Part shown: piece by piece, positions 8,205 through 16,697 of the stretch
How positions within the stretch are numbered: the stretch's first letter is position 1
Layout: every line of letters starts with the position of its first letter
Source: Gemmatimonadaceae bacterium
Lineage (GTDB): Bacteria; Gemmatimonadota; Gemmatimonadetes; Gemmatimonadales; Gemmatimonadaceae
NCBI GenBank assembly: GCA_019637445.1
Contig: JAHBVS010000002.1
Coordinates: 124,001 to 188,000, forward strand
DNA: 64,000 bases
Reading direction: 5' to 3'
Notes under the pieces: generated by a model
The model's input: the letters and a program-made list of their open reading frames with translations, nothing else
Database searches by the model: none
Told to the model about the DNA's origin: nothing
Program-made: the position numbers and the translations under genes

Positions 8205-9536
8205 ATGGCCCAGCCGAACCCGATGGCGGCGGTGGGGAACATCTACCGCACGCCGGAGCTCTGGCAGAAGATCACGTTCACGTTCCTCTGCCTGGTGATC
8301 TACCGGGTGGGCTCGCACGTCACCGCCCCCGGCGTGGACGTGACGGCGATGCTGGACTTCTTCGCCAGCCAGGGCGGTGGGCTGCTCGGGCTGTATGACC
8401 TGTTCGTGGGCGGGAACCTCTCCCGCTCCACGATCTTCGCCCTGGGCATCATGCCCTACATCTCGGCGTCGATCTTCATGCAGATCGCGGCCGCGGTGGT
8501 CCCCTCGATGGACAAGCTCCAGAAGGACGAGGAGGGGCGCAAGAAGATCACCCAGTGGACGCGCTACGGCACCGTCGCCCTCGCCGCCGTGCAGGGCTAT
8601 GGCTACGCGCTGTTCACCTCGGGCGTGCAGGGCGCCGTGCTCAACCCGGGCACGGGCTTTGTCTTCCAGATGGTGCTCTTCCTCACCACGGGCGCGCTGT
8701 TCGTGATGTGGCTGGGCGAGCAGATCACCGAGCGCGGCCTCGGCAACGGCGCCTCGCTGCTGATCTTCTTCAGCATCGTCGAGCGCTTCATCCCGGGCAT
8801 CTTCCAGACGTTCTCCTTCGTGAGCACGGGCGCGGTCTCGCTGCTCTCGCTCATCGGGATGACGATCACGATGCTCCTGGTGGTGGCCGGCACCGTGGCG
8901 ATGACCCTCGCCGCGCGCCGCATCGCCATCCAGATCCCGCAGCGCACGATGGCCCGCGGCCGTCAGCGCGAGGCGGCGAAGAACTTCATCCCGCTGCGCA
9001 TCAACACCGCCGGCGTGATGCCGATCATCTTCGCCCAGTCCATCATCGTGGTGCCGGGCGCGATCGCGCAGTTCTCCGGCAACCCGGCGCTGGCCCAGTT
9101 CTCCGAGATGTTCGCGCCCGGGACGTGGCTCTACTTCACGCTCTCGGCCGTGCTCATCATGTTCTTCACGTACTTCTACACGTCCATCATCTTCAATCCG
9201 GTGGACCTGGCGGAGAACCTGAAGAAGCAGGGCGGCTTCATCCCGGGCATCAAGCCGGGCTCGAAGACGGCCGAGTACATCGACCACGTGGTCTCGCGCA
9301 TCACCCTGCCGGGTGCGGCGTTCCTGACCGTGATCGCGCTGCTCCCGATCTGGCTGGCCGACATCTTTGGCGTGCCGTTCCAGTTCGGCGGCACCTCGCT
9401 GCTTATCGTGGTCGGCGTGGCGCTCGACACGATGGCCCAGATGCAGAACCACCTGCTGCTCCGCAAGTACGACGGCTTCATGAAGAAGGGTGGCCGCGTG
9501 CGTTTCCGGGGTCGCAACGTCACGCAGGGCTTCTAG
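8205..9536 (+). CDS. secY: Preprotein translocase subunit SecY
   Basis: Central channel of the Sec translocon in the inner membrane. The 443-residue product shows about ten hydrophobic segments. Signatures visible: NLSRSTIFALGIMPYISASIFMQ around residues 70-90 (plug and TM2), QITERGLGNGASLLIF, the cytoplasmic loop region NFIPLRINTAGVMPIIFAQS, and GGTSLLIVVGVALDTMAQ near the end. ATG lies 3 nt after rplO. Adjacent secY and adk after rplO is the classic spc operon order. Confidence 0.98.
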   Translation: MAQPNPMAAVGNIYRTPELWQKITFTFLCLVIYRVGSHVTAPGVDVTAMLDFFASQGGGLLGLYDLFVGGNLSRSTIFALGIMPYISASIFMQIAAAVVPSMDKLQKDEEGRKKITQWTRYGTVALAAVQGYGYALFTSGVQGAVLNPGTGFVFQMVLFLTTGALFVMWLGEQITERGLGNGASLLIFFSIVERFIPGIFQTFSFVSTGAVSLLSLIGMTITMLLVVAGTVAMTLAARRIAIQIPQRTMARGRQREAAKNFIPLRINTAGVMPIIFAQSIIVVPGAIAQFSGNPALAQFSEMFAPGTWLYFTLSAVLIMFFTYFYTSIIFNPVDLAENLKKQGGFIPGIKPGSKTAEYIDHVVSRITLPGAAFLTVIALLPIWLADIFGVPFQFGGTSLLIVVGVALDTMAQMQNHLLLRKYDGFMKKGGRVRFRGRNVTQGF

Positions 9537-10175
9537 GTGCTGGTCGTCCTGCTCGGACCACCCGGTGCAGGCAAGGGGACGCAGGGGGAGCGGATCGCCG
9601 CGACCCTCGGCGTCCCCAAGCTCGCTACAGGGGATGTGCTCCGCGCCGCGGTGAAGGACGGCACGAAGCTGGGTCTCGAGGCCAAGGGCTTCATGGACCG
9701 CGGTGACCTGGTCCCCGACAGCGTGATTCTCGGGATCATCAAGGAAGCGCTGCTGTCGAGCACCTACGCGAAGGGCGCGATCCTCGACGGCGTCGTGCGC
9801 ACGGTGCCGCAGGCCGAGGGCCTCAAGGGGCTCACGAAGGAGATCGGCAAGCAGGTCGACGTGGTGCTCAACTTCGAGATCGCCGACGAACTGCTCGTGG
9901 AGCGCCTCTCCGGCCGCACCACCTGCGACAAGACGCAGAAGCCGTTCACGGGCGAGCAGCCCGGCACCCCCTGCCCGGATGGCTGCGGCGGCACCCTGGT
10001 GCGTCGCAAGGACGACGAGCCCGAGGCCATCCGCAACCGGCTCAGCGTGTACCACGCGCAGACCAAGCCCGTGCTGGACTGGTATGTCGGCGAGAAGGCG
10101 AATGTGCAGCACATCGATGCCGTGGGCTCGTTCGACGACGTGACGGCGCGCGCGCTCAAGGCTGTAGGGAAGTGA
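9537..10175 (+). CDS. adk: Adenylate kinase
   Basis: Interconverts ATP plus AMP with two ADP in the cytoplasm. The P-loop GPPGAGKGT lies at residues 7-15, followed by the AMP-site segment LATGDVLRAAV. The LID domain (about residues 125-160) carries four cysteines (CDKT...CPDGCGG), as in lid-zinc types, though one expected position cannot be confirmed. The start is a GTG immediately after the secY stop; the P-loop begins 6 residues in, so no later start is possible. 212 residues, normal length. Confidence 0.96.
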   Translation: MLVVLLGPPGAGKGTQGERIAATLGVPKLATGDVLRAAVKDGTKLGLEAKGFMDRGDLVPDSVILGIIKEALLSSTYAKGAILDGVVRTVPQAEGLKGLTKEIGKQVDVVLNFEIADELLVERLSGRTTCDKTQKPFTGEQPGTPCPDGCGGTLVRRKDDEPEAIRNRLSVYHAQTKPVLDWYVGEKANVQHIDAVGSFDDVTARALKAVGK

Positions 10176-10224
10176 CGGCGCGAGCCGTCCGCGCCATACC
10201 GCGTACTGCCGTGGGCCTGACGCG

Positions 10225-10980
10225 ATGATCCAGCTCAAGAGCCCACGCGAGCTCGAGACGATGGCCGCCGGCGGCCGCATCCTCGCCGCCACGCATCAGC
10301 ACATCAAGCCTGCCCTCGTCGACGGCGCCAGCACGCTGGAGATCGACGCGATGGTGGAGTCGTTCATCCGCTCGCACGCGGGTGCCACGCCGTCCTTCAA
10401 GGGTCTCTACGGCTTCCCCGGCTCGGCCTGCATCTCGCTCAACGAGGAGATCGTTCACGGCATCCCCAGCGCCAAGCGCATCCTGAAGGACGGGGACATC
10501 ATCACCGTGGATATCGGCGTGCACTATGGCGGCTTCCACACCGACTCGGCCTGGACCTACGCCGTGGGTGAGATTTCGTCAGAGGCCAAGAAGCTGATGG
10601 AGGTCACGGAAGCGTCGCTGTGGGCCGGCATCCGCGAGACCAAGCTTGGCAACCACATCGGCGACATCGGCCATGCGGTCGAGGGCGTGGTGACGAAGGC
10701 GGGCTTCAGCGTGGTCCGTGATCTGGTCGGGCACGGTGTCGGGGCGGCGATGCACGAGGAGCCGCAGGTGCCGAATCACGGCAAGCCGAAGCGGGGGCCG
10801 CGCTTGCAGGCCGGGATGACGCTGGCGATCGAGCCGATGGTGAACGCGGGTGCGGCAGCCACCAAGACGCTGTCGGACAAGTGGACCATCGTCACGCTCG
10901 ATGGGGCGCTGAGTGCGCACTTCGAGCATACGGTGGCGATCACGGCCGATGGGCCGCGGGTGCTGACGACGCTGGACTAG
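10225..10980 (+). CDS. map: Methionine aminopeptidase, type I
   Basis: Removes the initiator methionine from nascent proteins. The 251-residue product shows the five metal ligands in order: two Asp in TVDIGVHYGGFHTDSAW, His in DLVGHGVGAAMHEEP, Glu in TLAIEPMV, and Glu in FEHTVAIT. No N-terminal zinc-finger extension, so it is the short bacterial type. Usually infA, rpmJ, rpsM, rpsK and rpoA follow; here the strand flips to an unrelated gene, so the cluster ends at map. Confidence 0.97.
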   Translation: MIQLKSPRELETMAAGGRILAATHQHIKPALVDGASTLEIDAMVESFIRSHAGATPSFKGLYGFPGSACISLNEEIVHGIPSAKRILKDGDIITVDIGVHYGGFHTDSAWTYAVGEISSEAKKLMEVTEASLWAGIRETKLGNHIGDIGHAVEGVVTKAGFSVVRDLVGHGVGAAMHEEPQVPNHGKPKRGPRLQAGMTLAIEPMVNAGAAATKTLSDKWTIVTLDGALSAHFEHTVAITADGPRVLTTLD

Positions 10981-10990
10981 TCGCTGCTGT

Positions 10991-11007
10991 CGCCGCCGAT
11001 GGCGGCG
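10991..11007. terminator. Small hairpin between convergent map and the CopC-CopD gene
   Basis: Perfect 7-bp GC stem (10991-10997 with 11001-11007) around a 3-nt GAT loop, in the 33-nt gap between two convergent stop codons. Position suits a bidirectional stop signal. There is no T-run on either strand, so intrinsic termination is doubtful. Confidence 0.3.
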
Positions 11008-11013
11008 CAGCCG

Positions 11014-12501
11014 TCAGTGCGGCAGCGGCGTCGCCACCAGCACGGCTGTCGCGATCAACACCAGCGCACCGCCGAGCAGTTCAACCGACGTCGTCCTCAC
11101 CAGCGCCCGCGTACCCTCCGCGCCGCCCAGCCGCGGCCGCACACGCTTCCAGTTCCAGAACCCCGCCGCCAGCACAATCGCCAGCGCGGCCATCTTCGTC
11201 TGCAGCGCCGTGGCGTAGGGCCCGGTCCAGGCTGCGGCGTCTGAGCCCACTCGCAGCCAGGCCCCGGCCACGCCGGTTACGCCCAGCACGGCCGCAGCCG
11301 TGAGCGCCATCGGCGTGAACGACTCCGCCAGCGCGGCGATCTGCGGGCCGCTGATGGCGTTCGGCAGCCTGCGCAGGGCAGGGATGGCCGCCACGAACAT
11401 CACGACGAGCGCGCCCAGCCAGGCCGAGGCGGAAAGCACGTGCAGCGCGTCGAGGATCAGGCCTGCCGTGCGTGGCTCCGTACTCGCCGCGTGGCCCGCA
11501 AAGCCGGGCGCGGCCACGAAGACGGGCACTGCGAGGGCCGCGACCCACCAGCCCCAGCGTACTCCCCGCCGTGCCATCACGAAGCCGATTAGCGAGACAA
11601 TGGACGCGTAGGCCTGCCAGACCAGCGCGCGCATCCAGGGCATGCCCTGCAGCGAGGCGATGAACGCCCGCGCGCCCGCCTCACCGCCGCCGAAGGCCTC
11701 GAAGAGCGCATTGGCCTGCACGTCGATCCGCAGGTCGGTGGCCAGGGCCAGCAGGCCAGAGGCAAACATCCCAACGACCGCGACGCGCTTGGACAACGCT
11801 GGCACCGCGGCCGGCTCCAAGGGCGCCGACTCGGCGAGCACGCGGCGCTGCGCACCCGGCATCACGACCAACGCGAAGACCACCACACCCACGGTGACCA
11901 GCAGGAATCCGAAGTGCGCCGTGCGCACGGTGACGGCCCAGGGCGTGTTCAGCGCGGCGGTAGACTCTACGTCCGACAGGGCGGCTGGCGGTCCGGCGGG
12001 AATAGGCCGCAACCCCTCGAGCGGATCGGCCGGAGGCGGCGCCTGCTGCACACCGGCGACCACGAAGCGGATTTCGCCCGTGACCGGATGCCCATCTGCG
12101 CCCACCACGTGCCACTCGAGCCGGTAGTCGCCGTCCCAGAGCACGGGGCCGGCGTGCACCACGAAATCGCGCAGCGAGCTTTCGACGTAGCGCAGGCCAC
12201 CGAGCGGGATCTCGCGACCGGTGGCATCCGAGAGCCGCAGGCGGATGACATCAAGCGTGAGGTTCTGGGTGAATCCGAGATGCAGTTCGGTGATGCGCGT
12301 GCGGACGGTGTCGCCTGCGGCCGGCGATGAACTGCGCAGGCCGAGGTGGGCGCGAGCATCTGACGCGGAGGTCGCCAGGAGCAGCAGCGCGAGCAACGCC
12401 GCGCGACCAAAGCTGCGAAGCACTCGCATCGCGCCTGCGCTACGTTGTGCACTCACGCCCAGGGCGCCCACGCAGAGTGCGGTCGCGCGCGGCGCACTCA
12501 C
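11014..12501 (-). CDS. CopC-CopD fusion, copper resistance/uptake membrane protein
   Basis: The N-terminal part has a signal peptide (RAALLALLLLATSASDARA) that on cleavage would expose HLGLRSSSPAAGDT, the mature N-terminal His of CopC copper(II) proteins, followed by a beta domain ending in HPVTGEIRFVVAG. From about residue 195 it becomes a CopD-type membrane domain with about eight hydrophobic segments. The GTG at 12501 overlaps the upstream ftcD stop (GTGA) and has GAGAAG in front; an ATG at 12429 would give a more typical signal peptide, so the start is uncertain. Role: periplasmic copper binding and passage. Confidence 0.85.
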   Translation of the reverse strand: MSAPRATALCVGALGVSAQRSAGAMRVLRSFGRAALLALLLLATSASDARAHLGLRSSSPAAGDTVRTRITELHLGFTQNLTLDVIRLRLSDATGREIPLGGLRYVESSLRDFVVHAGPVLWDGDYRLEWHVVGADGHPVTGEIRFVVAGVQQAPPPADPLEGLRPIPAGPPAALSDVESTAALNTPWAVTVRTAHFGFLLVTVGVVVFALVVMPGAQRRVLAESAPLEPAAVPALSKRVAVVGMFASGLLALATDLRIDVQANALFEAFGGGEAGARAFIASLQGMPWMRALVWQAYASIVSLIGFVMARRGVRWGWWVAALAVPVFVAAPGFAGHAASTEPRTAGLILDALHVLSASAWLGALVVMFVAAIPALRRLPNAISGPQIAALAESFTPMALTAAAVLGVTGVAGAWLRVGSDAAAWTGPYATALQTKMAALAIVLAAGFWNWKRVRPRLGGAEGTRALVRTTSVELLGGALVLIATAVLVATPLPH

Positions 12502-14018
12502 GCGAGTTGCTTCTCAACCGCTGCCGTCGCCCGCGCCGCCGCTTCACTTGCCGTCTTCACCAGACGCTCGGACTCCTTCGCCATCGGCGCGCCAGCGGCC
12601 TTGTCCGGCATCCCGACCACATTGATGCGCACGTTGTACGCGGCACCCTTGGCCGCGGCCTCGGCGAGCAGTGCGGCAACGCCAGCATCGCTGGCCGCAT
12701 TGGTGTTCCCCTTCTCGGCGCAGATCGCTGCCAGCTCCGCCACCTCGGCGCACCAGCGCGCCGTCTCCAGCGGCACCTCGGCGGCCTTCATCAGACCGGC
12801 CTGGATGGCGGCGTCGCGCGCGGTCACCTGCTCGGGCGATTCCTTCGGCAGCTTGTATGCATCACTGACCAAAGTGTACGCGGCCGCATCCTCATCCTTG
12901 AGCTGACGCAGCCGCTTCACCAACGCAGCAGCGCGCAGCCCGAGCTCCTTCATTTGCTCCTCGACGGCGACGTACTTCTTCCGGCCCACCGTGAGTCCAG
13001 CCACCATCTGCGCCAACGCCGCCGCGAGCGAGCCGGTGAGTGCCACCACGGAGCCGCCACCTGGCACGGGCGCCGAGCTCGCGACGTCGGCCGTGAAGCC
13101 GGCGACGCTCTCGCCGCCCGAAGCCGCCGCGCGCACCTTCCGCTCGAGCACGGCCTCGGGCGAGTACCCACGCCAACGCAGATGCCGCGCCGCGGCCTCG
13201 AACAGCGCGCGCTCGGGCACGAGCCCGACGATCTCGCTCCAGGTTGGCGTGACGCCCTGCGCCTCGGCTTCCATCTTCACCATCTCGTAGGCGCGGTGCA
13301 GGGGCGTGGCGTCGAGGTCCACGAGGTTCATCGACACCTGCGCCTGGCCGTCCACTTCAAGCCCGAGTCCCTTCACGCCCTTGAGCCCGCCGCTGGATCC
13401 GCGCACGGCCTTGGCGACGCTCTTGGCGACGGCAATGTTCTCCTTGCTGCCGAGGTAGACGTTGAAGGCGACGAGGAACGGCCGCGCGCCGATGACGGTG
13501 GCGCCGGCGGTGGCGTGGATCTTGTTGGGCCCGTAGTCGGGCGTGCGCTTGGGATCCTTGCCGATCTCCTCGCGCGCGGCCTCGAACTCACCGCGGCGGA
13601 TGTCCGCGAGGTTGACGCGATCCGGCCGCGAGGCGGCGCGCTCATAGAGGAACACGGGGATCTGCAGCTCATTGCCCACGCGCTCGCCGAGTTGGCGGGC
13701 GAGGACGATGCAGTCCTCCATCGACGTCCCTTCGAGCGGGATGAAGGGGCAGACGTCGGTGGCCCCGATGCGCGGATGCTCGCCCTGGTGCTGGGTGAGG
13801 TCGATGCGCTCGCTGGCGACCTTGATGCCACGGAACGCGGCCTCGGCGGCCACGTCCGTGGGCGCCACGAAGGTCACGACGGTGCGGTTATGGTCGTGGT
13901 CGCTGGAGACATCGAGCACCACGACGCCCTGCACACTGGCGATGGCATCGCGGATGGCATTGATGACCGCAGGGTCGCGGCCTTCGGAGAAGTTCGGGAC
14001 GCACTCGACTAGGGACAT
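12498..14018 (-). CDS. ftcD: Glutamate formimidoyltransferase / formimidoyltetrahydrofolate cyclodeaminase
   Basis: Bifunctional histidine-degradation enzyme that moves the formimino group to tetrahydrofolate and then releases ammonia. The N-terminal transferase domain (residues 1 to about 300) starts MSLVECVPNFSEGRD and holds the catalytic-His segment GEHPRIGATDVCPF near residue 83. The C-terminal cyclodeaminase domain (about 305-506) is all-alpha with VPGGGSVVALTGSLAAALAQMV. Full fused length, as in animals and some bacteria. No other hut gene is nearby. The stop overlaps the next gene's GTG. Confidence 0.93.
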   Translation of the reverse strand: MSLVECVPNFSEGRDPAVINAIRDAIASVQGVVVLDVSSDHDHNRTVVTFVAPTDVAAEAAFRGIKVASERIDLTQHQGEHPRIGATDVCPFIPLEGTSMEDCIVLARQLGERVGNELQIPVFLYERAASRPDRVNLADIRRGEFEAAREEIGKDPKRTPDYGPNKIHATAGATVIGARPFLVAFNVYLGSKENIAVAKSVAKAVRGSSGGLKGVKGLGLEVDGQAQVSMNLVDLDATPLHRAYEMVKMEAEAQGVTPTWSEIVGLVPERALFEAAARHLRWRGYSPEAVLERKVRAAASGGESVAGFTADVASSAPVPGGGSVVALTGSLAAALAQMVAGLTVGRKKYVAVEEQMKELGLRAAALVKRLRQLKDEDAAAYTLVSDAYKLPKESPEQVTARDAAIQAGLMKAAEVPLETARWCAEVAELAAICAEKGNTNAASDAGVAALLAEAAAKGAAYNVRINVVGMPDKAAGAPMAKESERLVKTASEAAARATAAVEKQLA

Positions 14019-14071
14019 TTCGCTCTTGTTGTGGATTCGGGGTGGTGCTTGAATCTAGCCCTTGTGGAGGG

Positions 14072-14224
14072 GGGGAACTGCATTGCCACAGAGGCACAGA
14101 GACACAGAGAACTACAAGTGCATTCGGAGGCGGTCGCCCCGCTGGGATCCGCCCGAGGGACCCCCAAGGAAGTTGAAGTTGCGGTTCTCTGTGTCTCTGT
14201 GTCTCTGTGGCAAAGCAGTTCCCC
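14072..14224. repeat. Stutter-arm inverted repeat B
   Basis: Left arm 14072-14112 and right arm 14184-14224 are 41 nt each and complementary at 39 positions, around a 71-nt spacer. The inner part of each arm is three tandem 8-nt words (RCACAGAG-like); the outer part reads GGGGAACTGC. It fills the gap between ftcD and the downstream inositol-phosphatase-like gene, both on the minus strand, and its right arm ends on the first base of the latter's stop codon. Nothing else is seen between 14019 and 14223. Confidence 0.9.
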
Positions 14225-15072
14225 TAAGCCCGCGCCAAAGCCTCAGCCAGCCACCGATGCATCACGGCGGAACCGGCCAAAACGGATGACCTCCCGAAGG
14301 CCCTGAGGTGGGCTCCCGACAGGTCCGTCACGATGCCGCCGGCCTCGCGCACGAGCAGCATCCCGGCGGCGAAGTCCCAGGGCGAGAGCATCTGCTCCCA
14401 GAAGCCATCGAAGCGGCCGGCGGCGACGCTGGCCAGGTCCAGGGCGGCCGCGCCGGGGCGGCGGACGCCGGCAACTTCTGCCATGACAGACGCCATCTGC
14501 CGGTGGTAGGGCCCGATGTCGTCCGCGTCTTTGAACGGGAAGCCCGTGCCGATCAGGGCCCGCTCGGGCTGGGAGATGGTCGAGACGCGCAGGCGCTCGC
14601 GGCCAGCGGACCCATTCGCGGCTGTCGAGCTGTCCCCGACAAAGGCGCCTCCCCCGGCGGTGGCCGTGAAGACCTCGCCACGAGGGACATCGTGCACCAC
14701 CGCCGCCACCGGCTCCCCGTCCCGCAGGATCGCGATGGAGACCGCGTAGGCCGGAAATCCGTGCAGGAAGTTCGTCGTGCCGTCCAACGGGTCCACCACC
14801 AGCGCCAGGCCGCGCTGCAGGCGCTCGGGGGGCAGGGAGGTCGCGGACTCCTCGGCCAGGACCGCCGCCTCGGGGAGCTCGGCCGTCAGCAGCCCCAGAA
14901 TCGCCCGCTCGGCGGCCACATCCACCTCCGAGACGAAGTCCGTCGGCGCGGCCTTTGAGTGCCAGTCCAGCTCCCGCACCCGTGGCGCCGCCTCGGCGAT
15001 CACCGCCGCGCCCGCCGCCGCGGCCCGGACCGCCATCGCCAACAGCTCCGCGTTCTCCCGTTGATGCCCCAC
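14224..15072 (-). CDS. Inositol monophosphatase family protein
   Basis: Mg-dependent, Li-sensitive phosphatase family (IMPase/SuhB/CysQ). Motifs in order: AEESA metal-binding Glu (about residue 74), DPLDGTTNF (about residues 92-100) with two metal Asp, and WDFAAGMLLVREAGG (about residue 230) with the third metal Asp. 282 residues, slightly longer than SuhB. The GTG start lies only 23 nt from the divergent trpS start, so the two promoters must overlap. The true substrate (inositol phosphate, PAP, histidinol phosphate) cannot be told from sequence; SuhB-like is the closest. Confidence 0.9.
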   Translation of the reverse strand: MGHQRENAELLAMAVRAAAAGAAVIAEAAPRVRELDWHSKAAPTDFVSEVDVAAERAILGLLTAELPEAAVLAEESATSLPPERLQRGLALVVDPLDGTTNFLHGFPAYAVSIAILRDGEPVAAVVHDVPRGEVFTATAGGGAFVGDSSTAANGSAGRERLRVSTISQPERALIGTGFPFKDADDIGPYHRQMASVMAEVAGVRRPGAAALDLASVAAGRFDGFWEQMLSPWDFAAGMLLVREAGGIVTDLSGAHLRAFGRSSVLAGSAVMHRWLAEALARA

Positions 15073-15095
15073 TCTACGCTCCGTAACTTCGTGTG

Positions 15096-16088
15096 ATGAC
15101 GCGTGTCTTCAGCGGGATCCAGCCCTCCGGCGAACTCCACATCGGCAACTACCTGGGGGCCGTGAAGAATTGGGTCGCGCTGCAGCACGAGCACGAGTCG
15201 TTCTTCTGCATCGTAAACTACCACGCCATCACCATCGCCTACGCGCCAGAGGACCTGCGGCGCCGCACGCGCGACATGGCGATCTCGCTGCTGGCCTCGG
15301 GGCTCGACCCCGCCAAGTGCACGCTCTTCGTGCAGAGCGACGTGCCGCAGCACACCGAGCTGCAGTGGGTCTTTAACACCGTGACCCCACTCGGCGAGCT
15401 CGAACGCCAGGTGCAATTCAAGGACAAGTCCGCCAAGCAGGAGCAGGTGATGGCCGGCCTGCTCAACTATCCCGTGCTGCAGGCGGCGGACATCCTGCTG
15501 TATCTCGCGGACACCGTGCCCGTGGGCGAGGACCAGGTGCAGCACCTGGAACTCTCGCGCGTGGTGGCCCGCAACTGGAATGCGCGCTTCTCGCCCGACG
15601 CGCCGTTCTTCCCCGAGCCCAAGCCAAAGCTCACCGCGACGCGGCGCATCGTGGGTCTCGACGGGCAGGCGAAGATGAGCAAGTCGCTGGGCAACACCAT
15701 CGGCCTGCTGGAGACGCCGGACGAGATGTGGGCCAAGCTGCGGCCCGCCATCACCGATCCCGCGCGCCAGCGGAAGACCGATCCCGGCACGCCCGAGCAG
15801 TGCAAGACGATCTTCGAGCTGCACAAGGCCTTCTCGCCCGAGGCGACGGTCGCCGAGGTGGATGCGAACTGTCGCGGCGCCAAGTGGGGCTGCATCGACT
15901 GCAAGAAGGTGCTGCACGCGAACATGGTCGAGGAACTGACGCCCATCCGCTCGCGCGCCGAGTCGTTGCAGGCCAACCCGGCCGAAGTGGATGCACTGCT
16001 CGGCAAGGGCGCGGCGCGCGCGCGCGAGGTGGCGAGAGCCACGATGAACACCGTGCGCGACAAGATGGGGCTCGACGCGCGTGGCTGA
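15096..16088 (+). CDS. trpS: Tryptophanyl-tRNA synthetase
   Basis: Class I aminoacyl-tRNA synthetase. The HIGH-type motif is HIGN (GELHIGNYLGA, about residues 11-21), the KMSKS loop is AKMSKS (about residue 190), and PVLQAADILLY plus VPVGEDQVQHLEL are typical TrpS segments. About 330 residues, normal. I take the ATG at 15096; a GTG one codon earlier is equally possible. The 3' end overlaps the following MgtC gene by 8 nt. No T-box-like leader could exist in the 23-nt upstream gap. Confidence 0.97.
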   Translation: MTRVFSGIQPSGELHIGNYLGAVKNWVALQHEHESFFCIVNYHAITIAYAPEDLRRRTRDMAISLLASGLDPAKCTLFVQSDVPQHTELQWVFNTVTPLGELERQVQFKDKSAKQEQVMAGLLNYPVLQAADILLYLADTVPVGEDQVQHLELSRVVARNWNARFSPDAPFFPEPKPKLTATRRIVGLDGQAKMSKSLGNTIGLLETPDEMWAKLRPAITDPARQRKTDPGTPEQCKTIFELHKAFSPEATVAEVDANCRGAKWGCIDCKKVLHANMVEELTPIRSRAESLQANPAEVDALLGKGAARAREVARATMNTVRDKMGLDARG

Positions 16089-16662
16089 CTTCCTTGCGCT
16101 CGTCGAGACGCTGCGCCTCGACCTGGGGGCGAAGATCCTCGTCGCCATCCTGGCGGGCGGCGGCATCGGGCTCGAGCGCGAGATGCGGGGCAAGCCGGCA
16201 GGCCTGCGCACGAACATCCTCATCTGCATCGGCTCGACGTTGTTGATGGATCTCTCGATTCGCATCACGCAGGACAGCGGTGTGGGTGACCCTGGCCGCA
16301 TCGCCGCACAGGTGGTCACGGGGATCGGCTTCCTCGGCGCGGGCACCATTCTGCACACGCGCGGGGCCATCACCGGGCTTACCTCCGCGGCGACGATCTG
16401 GGTCGTGGCGGCGATTGGGCTCACGGTCGGCGCGGGCTACCACTTCGAGGCGCTGGCCGCGACGGCGACGGTGATGATCGTGTTGCGCGGGCTTGGGTGG
16501 ATCGAGGGGCGCTTCCTCGCGCGGCACGACGACAATCATCATCCGCACGCGGAGCGCAGTGAGGATCGCAGCGCGGCGGACACGCCGCCGCGTGGCGGAC
16601 GTCGGGCCGCCGATCGCGACCCGAGTGCGGCGCGCGGCACGATAGCCGATCGTGATGCCTAA
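16081..16662 (+). CDS. MgtC/SapB family membrane protein
   Basis: Four to five hydrophobic segments with the family signatures GGGIGLEREMRGKPAGLRTNILICIG near residue 25, DPGRIAAQVVTGIGFLGAGTI around residues 70-90, and GLTSAATIWVVAAIGL. MgtC proteins act at the inner membrane in low-Mg adaptation and virulence, and also modulate the F-type ATPase in Salmonella; the local role is unknown. 193 residues with a charged His/Arg-rich tail of about 45 residues. Starts at GTG overlapping the trpS stop by 8 nt. Confidence 0.9.
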   Translation: MADFLALVETLRLDLGAKILVAILAGGGIGLEREMRGKPAGLRTNILICIGSTLLMDLSIRITQDSGVGDPGRIAAQVVTGIGFLGAGTILHTRGAITGLTSAATIWVVAAIGLTVGAGYHFEALAATATVMIVLRGLGWIEGRFLARHDDNHHPHAERSEDRSAADTPPRGGRRAADRDPSAARGTIADRDA

Positions 16663-16697
16663 GACCTGCGCCAACGGCGCTCGTAGTCTCCCGCGCG

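Noticed and set aside
6099-10292. A 1397-codon minus-strand open frame across rplF to map
   Set aside because: It is opposite to well-supported ribosomal genes and consists of His/Arg/Asp-rich shadow sequence. Long antisense frames are expected at this GC content.
14072-14224. Repeated CACAGAG words as a CRISPR-like array
   Set aside because: Words are contiguous and arranged as an inverted pair; no spacers and no cas genes.
15073-15095. T-box or other leader for trpS
   Set aside because: Only 23 nt separate the divergent genes; no room for a structured leader.
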